From Linyphia triangularis (lineage: Eukaryota; Arthropoda; Arachnida; Araneae; Linyphiidae), in NCBI GenBank assembly GCA_963978545.1, contig OZ021731.1, forward strand, positions 22,171,093 through 22,235,092: a stretch of 64,000 nt of DNA, read 5' to 3'. The position numbers and the translations under genes are program-made. Shown here one piece after another: positions 1 to 15,099 of this stretch; position 1 is the stretch's first letter, and every line of letters begins with the position of its first letter. The notes under the pieces were generated by a model. That model was not told where the DNA came from. It worked only from the letters and a program-made list of their open reading frames with translations, and made no database searches.

Positions 1-720
1 TCCTCAATATCCTATTTAGTACAATATCAGGATTAGATAGGACAAATTTTGAGGTTCATGTGGATTTTTTTCTTTGAAACATTGTATTTAGTGAAATACT
101 GCCTTGCAAAAAGTTTATAAATGATTATCAAAATCATTTTTAGTTTTATTTGTTGCTTTAGTACTGTTAGATTTAAGCATTAAAATAACATTAATTTCTT
201 TATAAAGATATTACTATGAATTTTATTCGGGCTTGGAATAATTCTTTCATTTTTTCAAATTGACGCGTTTTAAAATGGGTATTTTTCAATGTCAAAGAAA
301 AAAAAAAAAAAACTCCTATAGTTTACTTTGCCTATAAACATAAGTCTAAAAAATTATTTTATAAATATAAGAAAAAATAATTTTAAAACATGTTTTTAAA
401 GAATCTAATATACACTTAAAAAAGTTATATAAAAAAAAAATCTAAATCTTTTTTTTTTCCCCCACTGAGAGAAGTGCTCAGAGCTATTTTTTAACTGAAG
501 TATTTGTTGAAAAACAATATCACGATATAAAATGTATTTTAATAATAAATGCAGATTTTACCTCTAAAGATGTTTGAAATAAAGTCATACCAAACATTGC
601 AATTAAGAATTTTCTATTTTAAAGAAACAGATTCTTACAAAAAAAAAATTTAAACACTGAAATAACAAAGACAAAATTCGAATTTTCATTAAGCATAACA
701 ATTCATAAACAATAAATTCC
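1..720. other. AT-rich, nothing recognised
   Basis: A/T runs and no credible ORF. If the 727-1060 block is a first exon, this is its first intron. Confidence 0.6.
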
Positions 721-726
721 ACTCAC

Positions 727-1060
727 CGAAAACCCCACAGTTAAATCCTCACCAAACCCCAACACCGCCGAACTAAAACTCAATTCCAGAATACAACCGA
801 AACCAAAACTCCGTCATTCATTCGGTTTCCCAAGAGCGACGGAAAAAAATCTACCACCGACCGCTGACATCCAATATTGACGTACTTCTAACCACTGTTT
901 TCAAGGACCGATCAATTTCTATGACAGTTCCCGTGGCACGTTTTGAAGTTTAACTCCGGAACAGAGATGAGCAGATTGGTCCTTCGGCGTTGTGACGTCA
1001 TGGAAATGCTCTCAGAAGCCGGCGAATGAATGTCTCGGAGGGTTCGGGCCTTAAGGGCTT
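727..1060 (-). promoter_or_regulatory. CpG-richer block: possible first exon/promoter of a minus-strand gene
   Basis: This is the only CpG-rich stretch in the left half. On the minus strand TTTTCG|GTGAGTGG at 728-721 is a strong donor, and a CRE-like TGACGTCA lies at 991-998. A 5' exon starting near 950-1000 and splicing leftwards would fit. No coding frame is visible, so the gene cannot be named. Confidence 0.35.
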
Positions 1061-1418
1061 GTTTCGTTGGGGTTTTTACCTGCTAATGATGAAGTGGGTT
1101 ATGCAAAAACCCAAAAAGAAATCTTCCACTGTTTTATGTTGTTGGTGAGTAAAATGAGAGGTTTTAGAAAAACGAATGCAAATCCGGAATTCAAGAATCC
1201 GCTTTCTCTTCCCCCTCCCCCCCCCCTATTTTTTTTTTTTTTTTTTTTTTTCACAGTCTGCAACTGGTTATATAATATTACTTTATTTAGTCTGCAAATG
1301 GAATTGCATTCCAGGTAGGACTTTCCACTGTGAAAATAACCTTAAAGTTTTTTCTGCAGATGATATTCGGACGTCTTAGTAAAAAAAAAATCTTTTGAAT
1401 TTTTTTACCAGTACATTA

Positions 1419-1953
1419 TAGAGGTCAGAAATATTGATCAAAGTAAATATCGATACTATCGTTGCATAGAAAAAATATCGATATATCGATACATAATTTT
1501 TTATTTTTTTTATTTGATTTTTAATTTTGCCAGAGACAAAGTTTTTCGGGGCAAATTTCTACTTTTCATTATTGCTTTTTTTGTAAGGTGACTACTTCTT
1601 CAACAGAAATGGATCTATTACAAAAAAAAAGTTATATTTTCACGTAACTGATGGTGCAGTGATTTAAAGAAAAATTTGGAAAATTTTCCATAGCTTTTAA
1701 GTGTATTTAAAAATATTGAATATTGGTGCTATTTTAACTGTCTCTCAGCCAAGTTCAAACTTTAGTTTTGAAGTTTTTGAAAAGGGAATAAAGAAAATCG
1801 AAAAAACACATGGAACTACAAAACGACCATCAAAGAACTAAAAATATTCAAAAGTATCGATATATCGGTAAGTTCTATCGATATTTTTAATATCGATAAT
1901 TTTTTAGAAATATCGATAAAAATATCGTCGTATCGATTTATCGCCAACCTCTA
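1419..1953. mobile_element. TAGAGGTC hAT MITE, copy a
   Basis: The ends TAGAGGTCAGAAATATTGAT and ATCGCCAACCTCTA have ATCGATA-rich subterminal arms. The flanks GTACATTA and GTACGCAA match at 6/8. One arm is the CAAAGTAAATATCGATAC type and the other the CGTCGTATCGATTTAT type, as in the other copies. Confidence 0.75.
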
Positions 1954-2003
1954 GTACGCAAGCTTCCAGATCGTGACGGTAATCCCAACTGTAGCTGGGA
2001 TTC

Positions 2004-2155
2004 TTTACTTTCAATTACCCATATGTATACATAAGGATAATGAAAGTATAGAATTCGGTCAACAAAAAAAAAAACTGCGATTTTTTTCATTTCCCCACGT
2101 TTTGGAACATGCTGATTTCAAAAAAGTGGTCTAGAAAAAATATCTGTCTGTGGTC
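2004..2155 (+). repeat. Dispersed repeat R1, fragment 1
   Basis: TTACTTTCAATTACCCATAT, GAATTCGGTC, CCACGTTTTGGAACATGCTG and AAAGTGGTCTAGAAAAAATA. It is the 5' end of the R1 family only. Confidence 0.65.
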
Positions 2156-2583
2156 ATTTTAGACATTTTATTTAGGCAACATATTTTTAGACATTCTTTT
2201 TATTGATAACCAACACAATTGACTTTTAGGTCTGAACTACAATGTCACATTACAACTTGAAAGGCATAAGAAAGGCACATTTTGATGTATGCTTCACTGT
2301 TAAATCACATTTGAAATCCTCATTTACCAGATAATCAACAGACACGTCACCAAATATTCCTATTTCATTATAAACTATTGATGTGTTAAGAAGACTCATT
2401 CATAATTATTTTTGTTTTGCTGTTAGGGTTTTATCCTTCTTATATTTATTGCAGAAATATAGTTAAAACAATTGTTTGAAGAACAATTTATAAATATAAA
2501 TTTAACTTTTTATGAAAAGATAAATAGTGGAACTTCTACGGTATACTACAAGAAACGATTTTCATTAATTTTTTATTTAACTT

Positions 2584-2900
<317 letters not shown>

Positions 2901-4655
2901 TACAAAAAAAAGACGGATTTTTGGTATCCATTCAGTTTAGTGACATTCAATGAAATTTCATAATTTCGCATATTCTTATGGTTTTCATTAACAATCTTGA
3001 AGATTTTCTTAATGAGTTGTGTCTAAAAAATATTAATTTAAGTTGGACTATCCATTTTTCATAAGTAGGAATATGTTTTTTTTTTTAATGTTTAGAATTG
3101 AATTAATCCCAAAAATAATTAAATTAATAAATGTAAAGAAATTATGTTCAGTTTTAGTAAATCGGACAATGTTTATGTAACACATTAAACATTTTTGCAG
3201 CAGTTTTTCATTTCACATTTTGTGTTAAATGAAAAAAATATCTATATAATTTTCAATAATATTTAGCTAGTTTTTTGGAATGAATTCAGATGTGATATAA
3301 TAAGAATTTGAACGACAAATTATTAATCTATAGCATAGATATGGCATAAATATTTGAGCTGATAATAAATTAATGGTGGTCCAAAATTATTGAGACCATT
3401 TCATGTTTGAAGAAAAAAAGTACTACATGAAGCACTTGTTTATTATTTTCTTAGAAAGACAATTTAAAAGAGTTTTTCACAACAAAATTCTAAGAACACA
3501 ATAAACATATACGTATCTCATTTTTTTTTTTTCTTCTCTTTTTTTTTTTTTTTCTTTCCTTCCCCTTTTTTTTTCTTCTTTTTTTTTCTTTTTTCTTTTC
3601 TTTATTCTCCCCATACATGAAATGCGCTTAATAATTTTGGACTCCCCTGCACTTTAATGTTCTTTCTTAATGTATTTATTATTTTTATTACATGTAATAT
3701 TTTACTTGAGATCTGATGGAGCAATTTGAAACGCTTTTTTAATAGGTATCTGAACTAATCCAGATTATCGGTACAGAATTTATTGCAGATGCTTTGTGTG
3801 TTAAGGTGGTGAAATTGAGAATAGGAGGTGAAAGGGGTTGTAATCATATCTTGAGTATTAAACCAATGTGAACCGGACTGTACCGGACAAAAGCCTTGCC
3901 ACATCTATTTGACCTTGTAGCTTATATTTAAATATAAGATTATTGTAATTTTGATAATGCAAATTTATTGTTTATTACTAAGATTGCATATTTTGAAGAT
4001 ATAAGAAGACTAATAAAATTACCTAAAATACGCAACAACAAAAGCACAATTTGCTGCTATTTACGCCAATATTCATATTTTCTCAGTTGCATTACTTAGA
4101 CTAGACGAAATAAAATAACCAAGTAGATACTTCTTCATATTTATTTTCAATTTGGGTTAATTTTTATCCTAGAATTTACAAAGTGTATCGCAGTAATTTC
4201 TATCTCAGCACATGCAAGCAGATTTCTTACAAGAATCCGGGTTAGTTAAACAGCAATAGTCAAAACACTCAAAAACTGTTTTCTATTAGTGTTAAGGCAA
4301 CATGTTTACTATGTCAATGGTGAAGTTAAAAAACAACAAATAGTTTATCCTGTTGGGTTATCCTACTCTCATGCCATCTGTCACAATCAATTTGTAGATC
4401 TAAATGTTTACAAAGAACTAAACAAATTATAATTTTTAATTAAATGATAACATAGAGGTCCATAACTTGTGTATCTAGCAAAAAAAAACCACTGCTGTTG
4501 AAAGGCCTTCTAAACAAAAGTATTAAACCATAAAACAGAAAAAGCAGTTATGTATACTTTTCTTCAAGAAATCCGTTTGGGTTCATCGGAGCTGTAGACG
4601 AGGTGCTCTTTTAATAAAACTCTTACTTTTAATTGCTTGGTCCCCGACATTTTTA
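2901..4655. other. No gene seen
   Basis: AT-rich sequence with a pyrimidine-only tract at 3522-3612. No repeat boundaries recognised. Confidence 0.6.
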
Positions 4656-4862
<207 letters not shown>

Positions 4863-4863
4863 A

Positions 4864-4975
4864 TTCGAAAACCTTAATGGTAGGTCCTTGTGACATCACC
4901 AACCCTCACACGAAATTTAAACATCATAGGTCAATTTGTTCGGGAGCTATGCTGACCACGTACACACAGAAAATT
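4864..4975 (-). repeat. Dispersed repeat R1, fragment 2
   Basis: It is the inverse of the R1 middle: CGAAAACCTTAATGGTAGGT, ATGTTTAAATTTCGTGT-type and GGGAGCTATGCTGACCACG. It abuts the (TTTA)n array. Confidence 0.6.
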
Positions 4976-4979
4976 AAGT

Positions 4980-6490
4980 TTAAAATTATGGTATATATAT
5001 AAAATGTAATAAAATTTTTAAAATTAAATATATCACAGAAAATCATGCAAAAATAGTGATTAGTTAAGGTAATAGAGCCGACTACAATTTAGAACATTTC
5101 CATCCATTCTTGAAATAATTATTTAATCCAACGATAATTGCAATTCGTTTAAGGATAAAAAAATTTGCTGAGAGAGGACAAAAAATGCTAAAACTCGTTT
5201 CAAACGTGATTTACATTTTTAGTTGTCAATTTCGTAAAAATAAATTAATGACGTCAGAAAAAATTGGAACTTCAAAAATTAAAATGCAAAAATGGAAATA
5301 ATTTTTTGCATTTTTGGAGTTTATTTTGGAGTGCATTTAATGGGGTTCTTCTACAGACTTCCCTATTGGATAGAGCTATCCATACATTAAAAACTTGGTC
5401 TATGGAATCAAAATTGCCTAAGAAAAAAAAAATCAAATCTCTTAATTGTCTAATTGGTAAACTATAGATGCGCCAAAAATTCATATTAGTATATGGCACA
5501 AGTAAGAAGTCATGATACTTCAATTTTTAAACTATTTTAGAGTTAAATTTTATTTGCATTTTTGCACGGAATTATGTTATTTAATTCTATTGAAAGTAGT
5601 TGAACGTTAACTTGGCACTATATATATATTTTTACTTTTGAATTAAATCTGTTGTTGAACAGTCCATTTGAAGTACTTGCGATTTTTTAGGATCGCTCAA
5701 TTTATTATTTCCTCAATTAAGTGTAATTTCTATTTTCTTTTATTTAGTGTAATGTATTTGAAGTTTCTTTGGCTGAACTCGCACTCAAGCGCTTTTTTAT
5801 AACAACACTTTTTAATACCAACAAGTTTGTATAGTTCATACAGTTATTTCTCACTTTAATGTTATATCATACCCTCCGTCCCGCAACTTTTACTATTATT
5901 TAAATATCTTAATTAAAAATATAATAAAATTCGGCGTATTTGCGTTTATATCTCATAAAACATTAAATATTATCACACATTAAATGTTATCGCATAGCTT
6001 ACCCTAAACATAAAGCAATATATATACATTTTTAATTCGTGGTCAGACAATAGTTAAATTCTATTTTTCCCTTTTCAAGAGACAATTATTAGATTTCGAT
6101 TTTATTATATTAGGTTTTGTAGAATAATTATATAACAATTCTACAAAGTTAAACTTTTACATAAACCACCTAGCTAACAAGAATGAAATAAGCTATTGTA
6201 AATAATATAAAATAACATATGATAGTCACTAGGATATATATATAGCCTAGCCAGAGGAAATCACAAACTTACTATTTCAAACTCATAACACACGTGTTAT
6301 TTGCATCTTTACCTTTCGTAATTTATCACTAAAAATTCCTCAACATCTTTACAGCTAAGAATTCCTTTAAAAAAGTTTGAGATTTTCGGAACTCACGATT
6401 TCCAAAACATCTTCAAGATTCATGATTCGCAAAACATCTTTATAACTCACGATTCCCCAAAATGCATCTGCAACTTCACAGTTACAAAGT
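4980..6490. other. No gene seen
   Basis: The opposing short frames at 5264-5523 are not supported. Tandem-like AACTCACGATT-CCAAAACATCTT phrases occur at about 6330-6480. Confidence 0.6.
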
Positions 6491-6850
6491 TCGTTTTTAT
6501 TTTTAAATCCTTTATATTAACTTCGATTGTGTGTGTGTGTTAGAGGTCGGCAATATATCGATACGACGATATTTTCATCGATATTTTTCAAAAAATATCG
6601 ATAGGAAAAATATTGATAAAAGTCACCGATATATCGATATTTTTCAAAAAATATCGATTAGAAAAATATTGATAAAAGTCACCGATATATCGATATTTTC
6701 AATTTTTATTTTTTTAATGTTATATATATATCCGATCATTGAATAAACTCTTTCCTTTTGCGAAATTTATTTTAATAAAAAAAATAATATAAAAATTGGC
6801 AATGCATATAAAGGATTTATATTAAAAACTTTGTTTTTATCGGTTATATT
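6490..6850 (-). repeat. Dispersed repeat R2, remnant interrupted by MITE copy d
   Basis: Pieces at 6495-6540 (TTAACTTCGATTGTGTGTGT) and about 6795-6845 (AATGCATATAAAGGATTTAT) are the two ends of the R2 family on the minus strand. The body is missing. Confidence 0.5.
6541..6720. mobile_element. TAGAGGTC hAT MITE, truncated copy d
   Basis: It begins TAGAGGTCGGCAATATATCG followed by two near-identical GTCACCGATATATCGATATT units, so the arm is duplicated. It interrupts a minus-oriented R2 copy right after its TGTGTGTGTG end. No matching right end was found with confidence. Confidence 0.6.
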
Positions 6851-7004
6851 ATTCTCTTTGGAATGAAATATTAGCAGAAAGAGAGATTAGAAAGTGTTGA
6901 TATATAAAATTTCATGAAAGCAACATTATGTTTTATAAAATAAAAAATATATGTTCAACAATGAGTTGAATATTTTAATATCGATTCATTATTAGGCATC
7001 TCTA

Positions 7005-8570
7005 AATTGTCATTTCAAATTGTAATGTTCAAAAAGAAATGACAAATTTTTCAACATATTTTGAACTGTACCAAAAGTTTGAACTAATAAACATTTCTTA
7101 TTATTTTTTGTCATTTTATTAAATTAATATTTTCTTTAAAATTAGTTGTTTCATGTTCAAGTAGTAGATATTATTCTTCAAAAATAAGCAAAATCTTTTA
7201 TTGAGCAATATATTTTACTTGAACTAAAAATGTCAAGGAAAAAAAATAATTAAAGCAGGTTTTAGCAGTTAATTTCCTACAGTTAAAATTATATTCCATA
7301 AAGTATTTTTGCTAAATGAAAAAGTAATGCTAAATGAATCCAAAGTCGACTCAATTTACTGCCATTAAATTAAAAATAGACAGCCATTTTCTTTTGCATA
7401 TATCTATTATATTTATGTATTTATACTAACTTTTTAATAAAGAGAATAATTTTAGATATCCATTTGAAAATACGTACACTTATCGATTATCAAATGCTTT
7501 CTTTTTTTGAAAAAAAAAAAAAAAAAAAATCCGATTGAAAAATTAATTTATGACGTTTTTCTATACATACTTGTATTGACTACTTTTATAGATAAGATTC
7601 ACAAAACACTTTTAAACATAAAAGTGTCCTTCATTAAACAGTTTTGAAATGCATTATATTGTTAACTAGTTAATATTACCTGGAGCTGTCCGAACGACGA
7701 TAGAGTATAATTTACCGATGATAACATGTTATTAATTATCATATTACATAATTAATTACGATACTACTTTTCCAACTACAAATTTCTCCTTTCCTCTTAA
7801 AATTTACTTCCGAAGCATAATCACCAACGTCGATAACCACTTTCTTTCACTTAGACAGCCGAAAGTAAGGCCGTAGCTAGACTGTCATTTTAGAGAGAGG
7901 GGTGGGGGGGGAGGGGTTGAACAAATAATTTCTCCATCTACACAAAAAGGGAAAAAGTCGTAAAACGTGTAACCAGTCAATTCCTACTGTTTTTTTTATG
8001 AAGAAGTTCGAAATTATATGTCTAAGTAGTTTCAAGTATAGTAGTTTAATATGTAAAATATAATTTAAAATATTTCCCGTATGTGTATGGGGGGGGGGGG
8101 ATGAACCCTTTATCACCCTCCAATAGATTGGATACGACCCTGGATCCATTTCTTTCCTTATTTTTCTTCTTTCTCTTCTTGCATCTCCGAACTCAACGTC
8201 GAACGTTTTTTTTTCTCTCCTACTCTTAAGTGGTTATTTCTCATCCTCCAAAAGATTAAAGTTATAAAATCGTGAGAATATGGCACAAAATGACCTAGGA
8301 TGATTATGCTACACAACAATGAACTTCAAAGAGAATTACGTATTGTGTGACGTAATACGAATCTCAAAGTAATCGAAATTTGCATTTAAATCATTTCGTT
8401 GTTTTTTATAATTTTTTAGCTAGAAGAATCAGACGTTCCTCCTTAAAAAATGCCCTCTTTAAAATTCCAGTTTATAAGTGAAAAATTGATAAATGTGTAA
8501 AAACATAAAATATTTCTGACTCACGAAGCCTTAGTTAGGATCACACTTAAATAAGAAAGTCTTCATCATA
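7005..8570. other. No gene seen
   Basis: AT-rich, with a poly-G run at 8089-8100. Confidence 0.6.
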
Positions 8571-8576
8571 ATCTAG

Positions 8577-8830
8577 AATTGAGGACTAGAAATGGAGAAC
8601 GACCCAAGTCCAAAAAAGAAAATTTTTCAGGAGATCCAAAAAATAAAAAACACTGGCATTGGTACTTAAGGCTATGACTAACAACCAGATTGAATTTGAA
8701 CTATTGCTACTGGAGTTCGCACTGAGGGCGTTCTCCACTTTGTTTAGCTTAGTCTTGGGGACATTAATCCGTAAAAAAGAGATTTTCAATTTTCGGTACT
8801 TAGGTCATTTCCCATTTCTAGTCCTCAATT
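8577..8830. mobile_element. AATTGAGGACTAGAAATGG MITE, 254 bp
   Basis: The inverted ends AATTGAGGACTAGAAATGG and CCATTTCTAGTCCTCAATT are flanked by TAATCTAG (8569-8576) and TAATCTAC (8831-8838), 7/8. The 67- and 79-codon frames on opposite strands are products of the inverted structure, not genes. Confidence 0.75.
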
Positions 8831-9514
8831 TAATCTACATACAAGGAAAGTTACGTTGTTCAAAACTGGGGCTGTGGGAACCATGTAATACTAGCTAGTA
8901 TTATGTAAATGGTTGTTATAATTAAAGCTAAAATTTCAAAAAACTGTTTTTTATTTAATAAAAAAAAAAATGCTTGTCAGGACGACCTGAAATTTAACCT
9001 GTGTATGTTCAAAGAAGGTGAAAACAGAATGACATAAGAAGAAAAGAAAAAAAAAACTATTTCGAACAATATTTTTTTAGACAGATTTTTCTTGTACATT
9101 CAGGTCAAATTTTAGGTCATTCTGACGAGTGTTTCTTTTTCTGTAGCTTTTTGAAAGTTGAAATTAAAATTCAACTTAAAAAAAAGCAGCATTATTTCAA
9201 AAGCATGGGATTTTTTCTCGTGCCAAATCATAGCTTTGATAAAGCAATGATATGGCACAAGAAAAAAATATATTTCGAAATAATTTTGTTATGCCATACC
9301 GTTTTCCCTTCTTCGAGTATTTACAGGTCAAATTTCATGTAATTCTGATCAATAGTTTCTTTTACAGATTTTTAGAAGTTGGAATTTTATAAAGACCATG
9401 TACTTTATCTCCTTTAGTAGGATAGAAATGGTATTATTAGAACCCGATTTGAATCAAACATTTTAATTCTCGTACCCACTTTTGAAAGCATATCCTCCCA
9501 AATTGCTAAAATGT

Positions 9515-9765
9515 TTATTCAATTCAATTAGTGTTTGTCCATGGAATTAACAGTTATTTTATAAAGCTACCTATGTTATGATTTTAATAATCCACAAATG
9601 CAGAACTATGTAATAATTTTTATTCATTTCAATAAGTGTTTGCCCATTTAATCAACAGTTCTTCCATAAAATTACTTGTGTTATGATTTTAACAGACCAC
9701 AAATACAGAACTGCGTAATATATTTATATATATTTTAATTTCAGTAAGTATTTGTTCATGGAATT
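9515..9765 (+). repeat. Degenerate ~120-bp tandem repeat, about 2.3 units
   Basis: Units share AATTCAATTAGTGTTTGTCC / TTTCAATAAGTGTTTGCCC, CAACAGTT-TT-ATAAA and GTTATGATTTTAA-A-ACCAC then AATACAGAACT-GTAATA. A related older duplication (AGGTCAAATTTTAGGTCATT) lies at about 9000-9370. Confidence 0.55.
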
Positions 9766-10093
9766 CACTCACTGGAAATTGGTTTTCGTGGATTGGTGCG
9801 TTTCATGCATATAGCCATTTTTTTTTTTTTTTTTTTAATTTAAAATATGAAACAATTGAATCAGCTAATTTTCTACTTAAAAAAAAAAAAAAAAAAGCTT
9901 TGTGGAAATTGGCATTTGACGCTGATGAAAAACGTATTTGTTTAAAGTTGTTGCTTTTGAGATTAAATACCCTAAGAACATCTACTTTTTTTATATTTAT
10001 AACATATTTTATTTATCTTAATCACTGATATAATAGCTGATCGCTAATAATAATAAATCGCTATAAAAATAACTAAGTTTGTTTTTTTCTTTA

Positions 10094-10098
<5 letters not shown>

Positions 10099-10170
<72 letters not shown>
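10099..10170. repeat. (TA)n
   Basis: It is pure TA, about 36 units, immediately before the hAT left end. Confidence 0.95.
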
Positions 10171-11293
<1,123 letters not shown>

Positions 11294-11312
11294 CGATCCA
11301 CCCTAATATATA

Positions 11313-12144
11313 TTAGGGTGGATCGAAATTTTTTTTTTTTTTTTCAGAATTTTAAATCCGATCTATGGGGAAAAGATGTTCTATGGTATATAGATACATG
11401 GAAAAATAATTAAAAATATTAAATTTTAAGTTCAATACTGCCACAAGGAGGATGAAGTTTAGGTATTTGAGCTTTTTTATAGCAAAAAGTCAAAGTCAAT
11501 TGAATTTTTTTTTTTTTAAGAATTTCAAAACCTACCTGAACGGAAAGAATGTTCTGAGGTACATTAATTAAGGGAAAAATAAAATAAAAATAATACATTT
11601 TATGTTAAGCTCTTTGCAAGGGGGGGGGGGGTGAAGTTTTAGTATTTAAGCTTTATGATGGTAAAATGTTAAAGTGATTTTTGTTTAAGTGAACAAACAA
11701 ATGTCACATAATAAAATTGTAATTTAATTTACAAGAACAGCGCTCACCGATTAGGCGTCGAATTCCGTAAGCCGCTGACAACTGCACTATAGGGTTGAAG
11801 AGCTGATTCAACGATGATATGGGAGGGAGGGAGTTGGATCCAAAAAGGTTGAAATGTATATTGTACTACTAATTATTCAGTAATCATCACTTTTTTAGGA
11901 TTTATATTGTAAAAAACAGTTATTTTATTTACACTAAAAACAGTTTTTAGTGTAAATCATTTAACGAAAATTAGGACTTTTTGCATTTTTTTCGAAAATT
12001 CAACCCCTTTGTGGCAGTGTAAAATTTTAAAATTAATTTTTTTAATTATATTTCCCCTAATTTCTATATCATAGAACATCTTTTCCCCATAGGTAGGTTT
12101 TGATTAATAATAATTTTTTTTTCTCCATAGAAGAACGATCCACC

Positions 12145-12148
<4 letters not shown>
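11313..12148. mobile_element. TTAGGGTGGATCG MITE, 836 bp, mariner-like
   Basis: The ends TTAGGGTGGATCGAAATTT and GAACGATCCACCCTAA, then CTATGGGGAAAAGATGTTCT inverted at the right, make arms of over 100 bp. It sits in (TA)n, compatible with TA target use. The left arm is internally duplicated: CTGCCACAAGG-GATGAAG and CTTTGCAAGGGGGG-GTGAAG units about 185 bp apart. A second, inverted end fragment (11291-11310) abuts it, forming a perfect 38-bp palindrome at 11291-11328. Confidence 0.7.

Positions 12149-12214
<66 letters not shown>
12147..12214. repeat. (TA)n after the MITE
   Basis: It is a pure TA run continuing the right flank of the 11313-12148 element. Confidence 0.9.
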
Positions 12215-12223
<9 letters not shown>

Positions 12224-13230
12224 CCCCTCTAGAAACACTTAAACTCTTCAATAAATAATCTATTATTTAACTTCAAATATTATATCATTTATTAAACACA
12301 TTGTAAAAGTATGACAAAGGTTTCGACAAAAAGGAACTTGTTATTTGAGTTCTTGCTTATAAAAAGGATCATTAACACAATTGTTCGCTCCACTGCCCCC
12401 TTACACAAATTATTGGTTTCTGTAACTTTTATTTTCAACCAGCTAATTTACTTTTAGTATTAACAGAAGTTGGTCTATAAAAGAATTGCATAATGCAAAT
12501 CTGGATTATCTCAGTTACGTTTTAAAGACGTTAAAAATAGTCTAATTCAGTGTATGATTGACCTAATAAATAATAGACCTTGAGATTGCCTGTAAGAGTT
12601 TTAACATAGAAAAAAATATATATTTAAACTAAGAGTTATTTTATTCTAATGCTTTAATAGAGATATAATGCCTAACTTATAGAATATAATGATACATAAA
12701 TTATCTAACTTGTATAGAATGAATACAGCCGTGGATGATGTCAAATAAATGTTTAGAATTATCCTTAAAAGAGAAAAGAAAATGTGTTGATAAAATACTA
12801 TTTCTTACCTTTTTATCATCCGAACGCTCGAGCAAAAGCAAGAGAAATTAAAATTTATAAACCAATAAAACAAACTGTCTAAAATTTAAATACGAATTTA
12901 AAAATAAAACAACAACTTCAATCGCATGTGCAGTGTAATATTTAACAATATTTAATTCACTTGTAGGAAAAAATTCCAACTAAAATTCAAATTATTTTAT
13001 TATTAAAAATAATAATTACTATTAACATATTTACAATTAAAGTAACTAGAATGTAAAAAATGTTAAGGACCAACTTTGGGGACCAATCCACAAATGTAGT
13101 TTATTTGAGATTTAAACATTTTTTTAGAACATCAGCCAAATTTCAAGCTATTACAGTAGTAATTTATTTTTTGTAGTGGTATCAAATAAACAAACGGTTA
13201 ACCCTATATTAAATTACTCATCTTCTTCTT
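12215..13230. other. No gene seen
   Basis: AT-rich sequence without recognised repeats. Confidence 0.6.
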
Positions 13231-13838
13231 ATTACTTTTAATTACCATATGTTAACAAAGGGTAATAAAAGTATTGTTTTTGAAAAAAAAAAAAATTAGA
13301 TTTTTTTGACATTTCTCCACGTTTTGGAACATCCTGATTTCAAAATAGTGGTCTGGAAAAAATGTGTGCACGTGGTCAGCATAACACCCGAACGAATTTA
13401 CCTATAATGTTCAAATTTGGTGTGCGGGTTAGTGAGGACCATGGGACTTACCATTAAGGTTTTCGTCAAAACTGAGCATGAGCATAGTTGAAATCATGAA
13501 AAAATCATGTTTATCACCAATTGCTAAAGAAACGACTCTAATGACTTGGATTAAAATGAAATGCGTTGAAAAACGAATGTTTTAACACATAATTCTCTTC
13601 CCTCGAGCATCGCCTATCAACGACTGATTTTCCTCTGTTTCATGTACACGCAAAAATTTAATGTTTATCGAATAACATCGCCATTTCAACGTTCTGGTGG
13701 CTTTTTTTTCCCACTCTTGTAAAAAAGTATTGCAATGAAAATATGAAAACTGTATGTAACACAATTCCATATCAAATTTGAAAGCATTGACCAGTAATAT
13801 AGAGTAATTGAAAGTTGTGCAATGCACTACACTCCTAG
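13231..13838 (+). repeat. Dispersed repeat R1, near-complete copy
   Basis: From ATTACTTTTAATTACCATAT through CACGTTTTGGAACATCCTGA, CAAATTTGGTGTGCGGGTTA and AAGGTTTTCGTCAAAACTGA to GCAATGCACTACACTCCTAG, about 600 bp. The ORFs inside are short and not conserved with the other copies. Confidence 0.7.
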
Positions 13839-15095
13839 TTTTTCATTGATTAAATGTGATGATATAAAGCCTATGTCACTTAGGAAACCCCTGGTAATGC
13901 ATACACAATTACAAATATGGTATAGTGGCCGCTGGTGGTCTAAAATGTTAGTGCAGCCGGAAACATGCGACTTTCCCGTCCCCCAACCACACACATACTT
14001 TCCACAATCATGTAAAATCACACTTGACACTTTTTGCACACTTGATCATTTTAAAAATCGGATTTTTTTTTTTTTTTTTGCACTTAAAAGTATATAATTA
14101 GTAATAATGTTTAAAGGAAAAAAATTCAGTTTTACTCAAAAAATAATTAACTAATTAACATTTAACTCGTTATAATTAGCATATTTTTGAGCAGTGATTA
14201 TTCTACTTTAAGAGGCCAAGGAAACAAATTATGGTTGGAAATAGTTCGTAATACCATTCTTAATGTTATGAATCTCCATCTAGTTTCTAGAATATTTAGT
14301 TTTTTTAATAGAACTTTTTTAATATTGAAAGTAGAAAAAAATCAAAGTTTTCCTAAAAACTTTTGCATTTAAAAATCTAGCAAAATTCATTTCTTTTCCT
14401 ATAAATTTGGCTGAGGCTCAAAACATCTAGTAGTTAATGCAAATTTGAATTCTCAAATCATTTTTCAAAAAGATTATATCAAACTTCAGTTATCATTGGT
14501 TAAATGAAGTTTCACGTGCCAAAAACAAACACACTTTTTTAGATAATGAGTTTAAAATATTAAAATTTATTTTTAAAAAATAACTCTTTTTAATAAAATA
14601 ACTCTCTAGCCTTCAGATGGTACCATTATCTTGCAAAAATTCCGTCAAGAGATTATTTTAAAGCAGAAATTCTCATGTGCAGCCGAAGTTGGAAAATCGC
14701 TGATCCGTAAGGAAGGCTCTATTGAATTCCAATGGTTACCATGGCAACGTCGCAGCCGAAATGCGTTTCAGGAACACATGGCTGCCGTTTGGAGGAAAAT
14801 CACGTTGATGGGAACGTTTATTTTTTCCCTCATGAATTGAGCATTGAGGTAAGAAGTTTGCTGTTTATCGGATTTTTTTACATATTTATTAGAAATTGGA
14901 TCTTTGTTTTAGAAAATTGTAAAATATATAATTTTAATTTTGAATTAATAAATTTAGATGCAGCCCTTCTGCACTGGCACTAGCCGCCTCTGATATGGTA
15001 TTCATTCAAGTTGTTCTTAAGTGAAAGCAAATTAATGTTTCTCTCTTCGTTCGCGTTTTACGTTTAATTAATGGTTTTATGATTTTTTTTTTTTC
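13839..15095. other. No gene seen
   Basis: A fragment near 14948-14985 (inverse of GGGCTGCATCTAAA) matches one near 32480, hinting at another low-copy repeat. Confidence 0.5.
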
Positions 15096-15099
15096 GTGA

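Noticed and set aside
8586..8898. Overlapping opposing small ORFs
   Set aside because: They are produced by the inverted halves of a 254-bp MITE.
13582..14039. Small ORFs at 13.6-14.1 kb
   Set aside because: They lie within or next to an R1 repeat and are not shared by the other R1 copies.
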